In this document: one piece after another, positions 23,489 through 33,899 of the stretch | How positions within the stretch are numbered: the stretch's first letter is position 1 | Layout: the number at the start of each line of letters is the position of its first letter | NCBI GenBank assembly: GCA_963921825.1 | Contig: OY997588.1 | Location: 64,500,617-64,564,616 of the forward strand | Length of the DNA: 64,000 nt | DNA from: Erodium maritimum | Lineage: Eukaryota; Streptophyta; Magnoliopsida; Geraniales; Geraniaceae | Direction: 5' to 3' | Notes under the pieces: generated by a model | Databases searched by the model: none | The model's input: the letters and a program-made list of their open reading frames with translations, nothing else | Told to the model about the DNA's origin: nothing | Program-made: the position numbers and the translations under genes

Positions 23489-25110
23489 ATGAGTTCTTCG
23501 ATGGGTGACCCCTTTTATGGTCTGTTAGAGTTTAGTTTATTTCAAGTTACAAGTATTTTTTATTCCTAGTTAAGTCAGGTTTCTTATGTTGTTTAGTATT
23601 AGTATTTCCTATTTAGTATAGAGTTAATTCTATATAAAGGGATGCTTTCATTGTATTGAAAGACAATGATATTGAATAAGAATCAATAATATTTCAGAAT
23701 TTTACATGGTATCAAAGCCTATTCGATCATAGGTTAGATTGTTTTGATTAATTGCTTTGCCCACTCGTTAATAAATGATTTAGCGGGTGGGCAAGGCGTT
23801 ATCGTTCAGAATCTTCCACTGTTCATCGCTAAAATTGTTCATGACACTCCATCGGTGCTACTATTCACCCGACCGACACTGTTCACCATTGTATTGTTCG
23901 TCGGTGTTACTGTTCGAGGCATTGTTCACTACTGTTCACGCGTTCAAAATTCGGCCCGAACAGTTTCCTCCATCTCGGTTCTTATTTTAGGGTTTTGCTG
24001 ATTTTCCATAAAAAAAAACACATATAATTGGGCGTCCGTAAAATCAATACTGTTTGCGCCATCGTCGTGCTTACTTGAAGATGTTTTGCACCGCCGTTAT
24101 GCAACGTAGTTGCTCAAAATTGTTTATACCGTCATGTAGTTGCTTGAAGTTCTTTTCCATTGTCATTATACGACTTGCGTGTGTTTTGCTCCCACGTGAT
24201 GTAATTGCTTGAATTTTAATCGTGCATCCGTAAAATCAGGGCATGAGTCAATGACTCCAGATCGTCTTAGGCTTTAAAAAGCCATTATTAAGTATTGTCC
24301 CATTTGTACACTCCCCATAAATTAATTTTTAAGCCCATAAGCAAACGTACATTCCTGCTATGGCCCATATGCAAACGTTCATTCCCGTTATGGTACATGT
24401 TTAAATGTCCAGTCCTAGACGTGAGGGGGAATGTTGAAAAAAAATTCTCTATCTTCGGCAATAACAACACAGTTGTGACACAACAACATGAAGTTCAGAT
24501 TTGAATTTTATTCTTCATTCATGTGTAGGACTCGTTATCCGACTTGCACATGAGGGGGAGTGTTAGAGTTTAGTTTAATTCCAGTTACAAGTATTTTTTA
24601 TTCCTAGTTAAGTTAGGTTTCCTATGTTGTTTGGTATTAATATTTCTTATTTAGTATAGAGTTAATCCAATATAAAGGGACGCTCTCATTTTATTGAAAG
24701 ACAATGATATTTAATAAGAATCAATAATATTTCAGAATTTTACAATGGTCTTCTGAGGAAGAAATGCATTTAATGATAATGTGGCTTGAACATGTCGAGG
24801 TACGAGTAAAGTATTGGGTGAAGATCTTCCTCAATTTCGTTTCTTTGGGAGATAAAGGTTTTCCTAAACGGTCGTAAAAATAAGTGGAAGATTTTTGGGG
24901 CAAGAATAGCCCAAATTGGAAGCACTTAGATCAGATCTATCGGGAGCGTCTCTAAAAACTACAAGAGGAGCAACCGAGGAGGATATTTGTGATGCGACCG
25001 TGTTAGATTACGAGGCCAAACACGACAAATGGAAAAAAGATGTTTGGTGGCAATTCCTCAAAGATTAGTCGAAGTGGCATCTATCCATTGGCGCGATTAA
25101 AAAGTAGTTG
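23489..25110 (+). pseudogene. Unrecognised frame split by a TRIM-like element
   Basis: ATG 23489 opens MSSSMGDPFYG, then the frame is cut at 23522 by an LTR element. After the right target duplication the frame continues (SEEEMHLMIMWLEHVEVRVKYW) and then decays (WGKNSPNWKHLDQIYRERL), with several stops. A TATA box lies 94 bases before the ATG. I do not recognise the protein. Its position between Harbinger-like ends suggests a transposon-borne gene. Confidence 0.45.
23523..24744 (+). mobile_element. TRIM-like non-autonomous LTR element, 1.2 kb
   Basis: Two 184-bp LTRs (23523-23706 and 24561-24744; TGTTAGAG...TTTTACA) enclose about 850 bp without coding capacity. The primer site TGGTATCAAAGC (23707-23718) is tRNA-Met-like. 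The polypurine tract TGAGGGGGAG sits at 24551-24560. ATGGTC flanks both sides (23517-23522 and 24745-24750). The LTRs contain a TATATAAAGG promoter box and differ at about 13 positions, so the insertion is not young. Movement would have needed enzymes from another element. Confidence 0.9.
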
Positions 25111-25439
25111 AATGTTCTTAGTTTTTTTTTGTCGTTTGTTTAACTATCCTATATAGTTTTTATAAAATTGTTCTTATTTGGTATAAATAAAAAATTAGTA
25201 ATTTATTCTAGCCTTGTTTTGAAATTATTAAAAATTGCAAAAACACTCAAACAATTAGTTGTAGAGCCTAGTGGTTTGGAAGAGAGATAGTGAAAATGTC
25301 CTCCTCTTACTAGCTCCCACCACTAGAGATGTTCTAAGGATAGAGAAGTCAAAAAAGATCCGTTTGTTTTGTGAAGTTGCTCTTTATTTTTAATTACATA
25401 ACTATGTATCGTGCTATATATTTGTTTATGAGGTAAAAA

Positions 25440-25830
25440 TTGGGATATATTTCATTAATCAACTAACTTGCCATTTAAGGCTATAAGAAGCATCTCCAGG
25501 ATCGGAGTAATTGTCCAATCAATAGTATCCCAACAACTAGCATTTCCAGCTAAAATATGTTCCATTGATATTGCCTCTATGCGAATAAACTATAATGAAA
25601 ACTCGGGAAGCGCTCTCAGTTTTGCTCTGCAATATGCTATCGGAGCTCCAAATGGCAATATCATAGGTTCTTGCCCACTAACAGCCTGCACCACCCCCAA
25701 GCAATCCGACTCCACCATACCCTTGGGCCATCATGCTTCATATATCCAAGTCAGCGCTTCCAAAAGTGTCTGAATCTCGATTACCTTAGAATACCGCTGA
25801 CCTAGAATGAAGAAACACTTAGTCATGGAA
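25440..25830 (-). pseudogene. RNase H (RVT_3-type) orphan fragment
   Basis: On the minus strand the strings VIEIQTLLEALTWIYEA and KGMVESDCLGVVQAVSG fit the E..A...AL.W and V.ESD...VV.A blocks of the plant RNase H domain found at the end of some LINE polyproteins and as stand-alone copies. Internal stops are present. No reverse transcriptase is seen next to it. The plus-strand frame over this interval is its shadow. Confidence 0.6.
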
Positions 25831-27524
25831 TATAATCCTATGTTGCCCCTACACACCATACCGCCACCTCATAGTCATGTCTTCATTACCTATGTATCGT
25901 GCTATATTTAATTAGATTAATTAACCAAAAATATATTTTCATTTCAATTAACTTATATATTACATAAACATTATATACTCCAAGACTATCTATGTTAATA
26001 AATTGATGCCTTCGACGAATTATTTGTAATTATAGAAAACAAATTACTACTCAAAAGTACGTGCTACTAGGTTCTCTTACCGTTTTATGTTACTTTATTA
26101 TGTTCCAACTTATCTGTCGCATTCCGGGATTGATTAGTATTCCCATTCTTGAAGTATGTTAACTAACTTTTCCATCTCCATCTTGAGTGCTTGTCGGGAG
26201 TTTATCGCTTATTCGAGGGCCACACTTTGTTTGTCGTTATTGGCCATTTTTTTCTTTCTTTTTGGGCATTTTGTGGCCTTATGGATTCAATTTAGGGATT
26301 GGAATGAAGCTCTTTCAACATGATTTACAGATCACTTTGGTTGATCCCATTCGTGATCCATTGATCTGGTTCATTAGGATGAGTTATATGAACCACACTA
26401 ATCTAACCTTGTTCTCTTATCGCATTGACTCTCATAATCTCTAGTCCATTTTGGCTCCCCTAGGACTGCTTTGCACTAATGCTTTGATATTTTGGTGTAT
26501 CATTTATCTCATACATCTTCAATGTCTTATCGTATAGTTGGTCCTCAAACTTTTCCATGGTGTAGATATTTTCACATTGCATAAAATAAGCATTGAATTA
26601 TTTTTACCTTACCGTTTACTTGAAACAACGATTCTGAGTTGGTTTTATGTTCTTTGGGACTTATGAGGAACATGTTGATCCTTCTAGTACTCAATTGAAC
26701 AACCTTCCTTAACCCATCTCTAGTCTTGTGGCTCTTTTTACAAGAGTTGATTTAGTTATGAAGCCAACAAGAGACTAACCACATATCTTCTTCTCTAACC
26801 CATCGTAGTTTACTTCCATCCATTTATGTAGTTGACTCCACCAAAACAATTAGATATGGTTTTTGGGCAAGACCGACAGATGTGGACTACGATAAGTATG
26901 AATACAAATTGTTGTATGGATGAAAATCAAACACTTAGGTCGTTCCTTCCACCCGAGATTCATGATTTGTGAGGGAGCACTGAACGTTGGACCTATGGTC
27001 ATCGGTATGTGCCTCTATTAGCGGAGGTTTGGAACGAGTCTCTTATTATCGTATCATGACATCTTATAGATTTAATGTTTCAGATCATACAATTATAAAT
27101 CCAATCGTATATGGTATGATTCGGCATTTTAATTTTCAACAATAAAAGTTTCCTCTATCCAGTCATTGTTTTTAACAAATCAATAACACTTAATTTTAAT
27201 GTAAAAACCTACTTTTTTGTATTGGTCACAAACAATTAAATACTTAAAGTTTAAAAGTCTTAAATGAAACACATTATGTGTTTGTCACATATCATTTATA
27301 TGTCTTATGAATTGGTCATATATCATTTATATGCCTTATAAATTAGTCATAAATAATTTATATATGTATATAAATAGATTACAGATATTTCACATGTCTT
27401 ATAAATTAGTCACGTATAATTTATATGTTTTTAATAAAACAAAATTTTAGTATATATTATTATTCGTAATCAATACACAAAAATAGAGTTTTATATTTAA
27501 CCCTACTCCTACATATACTTAGAC
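25831..27524. other. AT-rich intergenic region with a minisatellite
   Basis: No convincing gene. Between about 27270 and 27440 a unit of roughly 32 bp (TTATAAATTAGTCA plus a TATAATTTATATG-like half) is repeated about four times. The interval 26150-26450 has a short open plus-strand frame with no recognised domain. Confidence 0.45.
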
Positions 27525-27960
27525 TATCCACAATGGAATTAGACCGAATCGGTCTAATCCCAGTCTGTTTAGCCCATAAAATTGGAAAAGTGAGGTATAA
27601 ATCGACCTGATTCGTAGGTCTGTAGTTGGGGAAGCTGTAGTTGGAATAGACCAATTCGGTCTATCTCGAAGGTATTTTCTTGAAAAATAATTTAATTATT
27701 ATGAAAAACATATTTTGTTATTTCCGATAAAAAGTGAACGAGACTACAAAGCCGACCCGATAAACATAAAACCCTAGAAATTAGAAAAACAACCTCCTAT
27801 AAAAAAAACCCGATGAACCCGACCGGAAAAATCCTAGAGGTTCGGAAAGCCGTGCATCCGACGCCATTTCGGGCATTCCTGAGTAGTCGCCTACCACTCA
27901 TTCTTGTTGAATTGAATGCCACATTATGGGCTTAAACCCGGTTGGCCTCGAGAAGCACTT

Positions 27961-28860
27961 CTACATCGGTAGCGGTTGGGCCGAGCTCCACTCGGGCATG
28001 CAAGAACGCAACCTCAAATCGCAGCACCCGGAGGTTGTTCTTCTGCCAGTGATCTTTGAGCTGCTTCTCGGTCCAAGGGTAAGGTTTGGTTGCCATGGTT
28101 TGTCAATCTGAATAGAGATCGCGTTAATACTCTCTATGGTCACTCCCGTGAAGCATCCACGCCACGATTAACCGCCTCTCCTCGACGTCGGTCCATAAAG
28201 GTGTCATGGAATTGGTTTGGGAAGGAATCTGGGTGGTTGCCCAATCTGTTTTGCTTTGAAGTAGGAAGAGGAGTTGTGGAGGCCGATTATGTGAAGAAGG
28301 TTGTTTAGATAAAAGAGGCAGGTTCATAGGGTTTTAAATTACAAAGGAAAATAATCGGTCAAAGTATTATCTTGACAGAATCGGTTGGAGTTATTAAGGA
28401 GGCAGAATCGGGACATGTGACCAAATTGTGGAATCGGTGCACATTAAATGATAGGAAAATAAAAACCAAACAAAAAATAAATATCCATTACACAATTTTT
28501 GATTAGGTTTTCTGAGTACAAAATAAAACTTGACACGTTTGATACTGGATACGTGTACACGAAAACCTTACACATTCATAGCTTGAAGCATCTCGAACAT
28601 AAGAGCCTCGTGGTTTGCCTTCTCCAATGGAGTCCACTCAGTTGTGTCGAGTGCAGCTGCTTCAGCGTACTACCTGGTGAGTGATAGCTGGCCCTGCATC
28701 ACCTTCGCCCTTGTACGCTCGAACCAACCACGACGGTGTTGTTCTTGCTCTGCCCTGTACAATATTGGTGGGGGACCCCCGTCAACCTGAGAAACACCAT
28801 TCTCGTTGTCATACGTCATAACTTTGGTTGAACACTAGTAATTTTTTAGAATGTACTTGA
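27961..28860 (-). pseudogene. Harbinger ORF1-like remnant
   Basis: Minus-strand reading gives TPLWTDVEERRLIVAWMLHGSD near 28190-28210, resembling the Myb/trihelix start of Harbinger ORF1 proteins ('W...ED..L..AW'), then KQLKDHWQKNN (about 28045). A second Arg/Gln-rich piece (RRGWFERTRAKVMQGQLSLTR, EAAALDTTEWTPLEKANHEAL) lies at 28590-28740 and could be another part of the same or a related protein. Stops and frame changes throughout. Confidence 0.5.
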
Positions 28861-29038
28861 ATGTGCCATTCAAGAATGGTATGAGGGTGCCTTTTTTACA
28901 GGCAACCGAATCGGTCCATTGGAAATAAATGGACTCGCATTACGGTGGCATGAAATAAAGGAACAACAGGTACATGGAAATACAGTTACCAAGTTACTAC
29001 ATGTCATTGTCCGTATAGAGCTCATGCCTGAACAAAGA

Positions 29039-30317
29039 CTAAATGTGTTCAACCAGATCACCCCTGAGATGCTGGTGCGATGCTCGATCCTCTAACCGGC
29101 TCGACCTGTATCGGATGTCTTCGTACTCTGGTATTGGCCGTCGGATCACTAGTAACATTGGTTCTTCGGATGGGAGGTTTTCAATGTCTCCCTTGTAGGT
29201 GTCCCGTTCGTCCTCCACTATCATATTGTGCATAATAATGCATGATCATATGATCATCGCAAGTTTCCTATCATCCCAACATCCAGCAGGCCTACTGATG
29301 ATATGGAAACGAGCTTGTAGTATCCCGAATGCCCTCTCCACATATTTCCTTGTTACCTCCTGTTTTCTTTAGTATAACATGTGCTTCGGTAGTTTTGGTG
29401 TCGGGATAGACTTCACAAATCATGCTCACGGTGGGTAAATTCCATCTGTTATGTAGTACAGAGTGTTGGATGACGTTGTTAACCTGAAACTCGACGGAAG
29501 GCTGATCACCTCGAAATACATGGGCAAATATGGACGATTGGTTCAGGACATTGATGTCATTATTCAAACCTGACATACCAAAGCGTGCCCAATCCAAGTC
29601 TCGGTCCCCGCAACTACTTCAAGCATCACCGTAGGTCCAGAATGATCGTCCCGCTCATAAACCCTCTTTTGGGCTTTTGGACAATTCCTCCACGCCTAAT
29701 GCATACAATTGAGGCTGCTGATACAACCTGGAAAACCACGGGTATCATTGATACGTGTAATGTAAGCAATTTCATTATCGTTGGGCTTTCGGAGATAGGT
29801 ATCACCAAAGACGTTGATTATGGCGTAGCAAAACCGGTGCATGTACTCCAGTTGTCTCACCCATCTTCAAATACTCGTCCATATTGTTGGTCGATGAACC
29901 GTAACACAACATCCGTATAGCTACCGTACACTTTTGGATGGTTGAGAATCTGGGTCGACCACGACAATGGATCTTTTGGACGAAGTATGAATCGTACTCG
30001 GACACCCCGTCTACGATTTTCAAGAAAACTGATTTCCCCATTCTGAAACATCGACAAAATTTCTTGGCATCATACGTCGGGGTATCTGCAAATTAGTCGG
30101 AAATAAGCCGCTCGTGATCTCTTGCATGGTCTTTGTTCACGACTTGCCTTTTCTGCTTCTCCCGGACGAGGTTAGTCATACTTGCCTCGACCTCCCTAAC
30201 TTGTGCTCGTATGGACTCCAACACCTGTTGCTCGGCTTCTCGGGTCGTTGCTCGTAACGTTGCGTAGTCCATTTCACTGAGATCGTACTCGTCACTACTC
30301 GATGAATCCATGAACAC
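29039..30317 (-). pseudogene. Harbinger transposase remnant with lost catalytic Asp
   Basis: Start MFMDSSSSDEYDLSEMDY at 30317. Then the usual blocks: KSVFLKIVDGVSEYDSYFVQK, KCTVAIRMLCYGSSTNNMDEYLKMGE (29870-30040), LRKPNDNEIA, GFPGCISSLNCMH, TVMLEVVAGTETWIGHAL (29590-29700), GLNNDINVLNQS, and a C-terminal MHNMIVEDERDTY...DLVEHI (29039-29233). The block that normally reads GSIDCMHW has Asn for the first catalytic Asp and TAG for Trp. There are several frame changes. Clearly inactive. Confidence 0.88.
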
Positions 30318-31114
30318 AATACGTCATCAGAACGAATAAGCAGAGAATTTTTGTGGCTTTGGGGGAGAGTTGAGAGAGAATTTGTGGGATTTGTTGTGTG
30401 AGATTCATGTGTTTATGGATACAAATTCATTGTTTTAAAAAAATTTAAGGGTCAAACGAATCTACTGACCCATGCAACGTGGTTGAATCGTCGCGCCTTT
30501 TCTGCTTCGGTTTTTGAAACGTCACCACGTGTAGCGCTACGATTCGTGTTGTCAGCAACGCTTCGGTCGATTCGACGGGCCTGCGAGTCTTCAGGTTCAT
30601 AGACCGTCTAAAGTGGATTCTTCGAATCGACTAGGCAAGAGACTCACATTCGACAAATGGACGGAAAAAAACAAAAAAATTACCCGATTCGACGCACGAT
30701 TAGACAGGCCCAAGACGTCACTTTGGATATCCATAGAGCACGGACAGTGGTGCGTCCAGGGTCGCGTCCCACGTCCCGAATGGTGTTTTTGCCGGACTCG
30801 GGACTCAGGCCGAAGCGTTGTGGAACGCGTATTTCGCATCCCGCGGCCCGCAAAAATTACGGGACTCTACGCGTCCCGGGTCGCGTCGTTGCTTGACACG
30901 TGTCCTTTTTTAATTATAAAAAATACAAAAAATCAGATTTACCAAAATATGATTGGTTTACTCACAATGCAAGACCTTATACGAGACCTTATACGATACT
31001 CACCATTGTAAAACACATCTTATTTTGAATCTTGAGTTTTACAATTTTGTACGATCAACATCCAAACCCCTAATCCAAACTCTTAACCAAAACCTTCCGC
31101 TACACATGCTCTAA

Positions 31115-31979
31115 CGGTGAGTTTTGCATAATCGTGTTTGAAAACAAGTCCTTTAGTCACCCTTTCACTTTACTGTCTCACCTTGCTTGCTATATAGAAT
31201 TACTAATCTGCCCTCCAACTACTCTCATTTATAACACGCTAGCATGTCTATGGCCTCTGCTTTCTCTCTTAATATACCCTTTAAGAGTCTTGAAGTCTTA
31301 AACTAAACTCCCGGGAGCATAATCACAGCCTTAAACCATTGAAAATGCATGCAAGTTAGGGTTAGAATTTTGGGTTTCGGAATAAATGTCTTTATGTCCC
31401 CATTGCTGTATAATTATGTGTGCAAGACTATCTCAGTTTAATCTTTACCACTTGTGTTGGGTAAATTTGGTCATTCTATAAAGAGAAATAAGGACATAAA
31501 ACAATTGGATAATTTAAAAAAACTATGATAAACTATACAAATATTGTCCGTGAATTATTTTATCTTAAAAACATTCTTAATTATTTTATAACTGTAAATC
31601 TCTTCTTTTTTTTTTTAATGAAAATTAGTAACTTGAAATAATTAATTTTTTGAATGACAGTTTTTCATTTAGATGAATGCTTCACGGATTATAGGTGTTT
31701 AGTAAAAAATTTTGAGCGAAAGTTGCAATTTTATAAATATCAGAACATCGATGTACGCCAAAGAACATGCTCCCGGGCCACTAAGGTCAGACAGAAAGAA
31801 CAATAACTCACTGAACCTTTTTCTACTAGAACCGCCACAGACGGTATTTGAAAACCATATAGGCAAGGACAGAATACGAAAAGGGGGAAGAGGTGCCGAA
31901 AATCAGAGATCTCAACAGTAGTGATGGTGGGAGGCAAAGCATCGTCATGAGACCCCTCCCAGGGCGAGTCCACGATACT
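31115..31979. other. AT-rich stretch without a recognised gene
   Basis: No sustained frame or repeat recognised. The right 250 bp (31730-31979) are richer in GC and adjoin the interrupted minus-strand frame at 31980. Confidence 0.45.
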
Positions 31980-32388
31980 CTATCGGCTTTTCATTCCTCC
32001 TGGCGGGGTTGTTTCCCCGCACTTGCCTAAACGGGAGAGCTCGTCCCGATCCAAGTGCCTTGATCGGTCCCTCGACATCCCTCCCGGAGTTGCGAGGGCC
32101 GCTGGGATAGAAGCAGAGGCACGTCGGCTGGCGTTAGTCACAACCTTAGACCACGCAACAGTAGGAAAAAGAGGCTCGCGCCGTGAAGAGGAGGCAACCC
32201 TAGAGCCCGCTCCGCCAATGAGATGAGGAACTAGGGCCCGGGTCGCAATAGAACATGGTGAAGGCGCAACCCTAGAAAGCGCGCCGCCCGGGAGAGGAAG
32301 AGCCAGAGCAAGGTCTTGGCAAATTTGGGGGGCCGGCGGCCTACGGTTTGGTAAGGGAAGGGCGTTGCTTGAGGAGGATGCAACCAAG

Positions 32389-33235
32389 TGTTGGACTAAT
32401 TTCGCAAACTGGGTAACGAATTGCAGAACAAAACACAGAAATAGTAATAGCATGCAATAGAAACCGTAAAACTGGAAAGACCAACCGGTGTGACGTGCAG
32501 AAACAAGAGGAATAGCTGAGTCGTGGCACGGAGGTCCACTGACTTTGAAGCAAAAGTTCCGGCGTGGCCGAGGTGGCGAGCAGCAGCGGTTGCTCCCCAA
32601 GGATCTCTCAGCTCTTATCCAGCAGCGCGCCCACTCGCTTTGCCGGACGTGGAAACAGTAGAACAGCGACAGAACTCAGGTGTGGTGAAAGTTTGGAAGA
32701 GTAACGAAATTGTATAAAATTTGGCTCTGGAAGTGTTGAAAACGTAAGTGAAAAAGGAGGAGAATCAGAGCAGTATTTATAGCTGCAGGACGTGAGGGCA
32801 AAAGGGTAAAAGCACAACAGATATTCTGATATCAATCTGTTCCAACGACTTCCACTACTGGGTCAGACCCACTGAAAATCGGAACCACTTTGACCTCACG
32901 TTCTGACTCGTTCAAAAATACTTGAATAAATCAAACCAGAAAATTAAAAAGTATTTTGAGTAAAAAGATAGGATTGCCCGCCCCGCAGAGGCTCCACCCG
33001 AACCCGAACCCGCGCCCGGCCCGGCCCGTCTCGTCCCGACCCGGACGGACGGCGGCGGCGGCGCGCGCGAGGCCCATTCCGGCTCAACTAGCATAGGCTG
33101 GCCCAGCTGATGTTCTGAACAAGGAAGGGAGGAGTGGCTTTATTAACTCTCTTGCAATCCCATTTGTTTCCGATGTGGGACTCTTGTTAAAACCAAAAGA
33201 GACAAACTTGGCTTTGTAGGCCAATTTATCCAACA
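32389..33235 (-). repeat. copia-2 3' LTR, 847 bp
   Basis: TG/CA ends. The TATA-like box (sense CTATAAATA) lies at 32774-32782. A GC-rich CCCGAACCCG/GGCCCGG repeat tract lies at about 32985-33055; the 5' LTR has 11 bp less here. Confidence 0.93.
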
Positions 33236-33899
33236 ATCCCCCACAAATTGGCGACAAAAGCTTTAAAAACAAAACACTTTAAAAGGAAGGAAAAACACCA
33301 CAAAAGTTCTGTTACTGGAAGGTGCGGTACTTAAACATCAATATCTTTCGATTTGAATTGATGCATAGTGAAATGTGATAACAACTTACTTAAAGTAAGT
33401 GAACAAGTCTTGAACTTACTTAACTTCGGTTGATACGTCACACAACACATACCATACTTCATATCCCACTGAATCCGCGAAACTATCAACTACGCTATTA
33501 AAGGCCCTGCGTAAACCTTGGTTCTAATGAGTGCTCTAGGAAGACTTTGCCCCAAGTCTTTCATAGATGGCGGCCCACCATCACACACACGTAGGTAGCT
33601 CATCAAGTGCTTCTCACAAGTACTGTCCCAAAAGGGTCTCGAGCTATTAAGGACATAAAGTCCATCCTGTCAGCAGAATCCATCAAGTGCGTCTCAGTAG
33701 CACCACCAAGACTGGTTATGGATTACAATCTATCAAGTGCGTCTCACAAGCACCACCAACACTGGTTATAGATTATTATCAAGATCTATCAAGTGCGTCT
33801 CAAAGCACCACCAAACCTGGCTATAGATCAACGAGCACTACAAATGTCATAGGAATGGGAGATGTAGTGCATCAAGACAAGTACGGCTGCATATGACCA
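33236..33899 (-). repeat. copia-2 3' untranslated region with tandem repeats
   Basis: Between the end of pol and the 3' LTR. Three units of 49-56 bp begin at 33682, 33731 and 33787 (shared core ATCAAGTGCGTCTCA and CACCACCAA.ACTGGTTATAGAT). A fourth, divergent unit begins near 33598. No coding frame. Confidence 0.75.

Larger units (their letters stand above)
21868..25335 (+). mobile_element. Harbinger-like DNA, possibly one element or two
   Basis: The left end GGGCACTTGCAAAGGG follows TAA. The right end (reverse complement GAACATCTCTAGTGGTGG) precedes TAA at 25336. Both look like the Harbinger ends found elsewhere in the window but match each other poorly, so this may be two adjacent elements. 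The 5' half carries an ORF1 remnant; the 3' half carries a second decayed frame that is split by a TRIM-like element. No transposase core is visible. Each frame is preceded by its own TATA box (22034-22042 and 23395-23402). Confidence 0.5.
27525..31111 (-). mobile_element. Decayed PIF/Harbinger transposon
   Basis: It carries a transposase remnant (30317 to 29039) and an ORF1-like remnant (28860 to 27960), both on the minus strand. The right end reads CCGCTACACATGCTC followed by TAA (31112-31114), a good Harbinger end. The left end near 27525 (TTA, GACTATCCACAATGG) matches it only partly, so boundaries are tentative. An alternative right end near 30740 is also possible. Confidence 0.6.
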
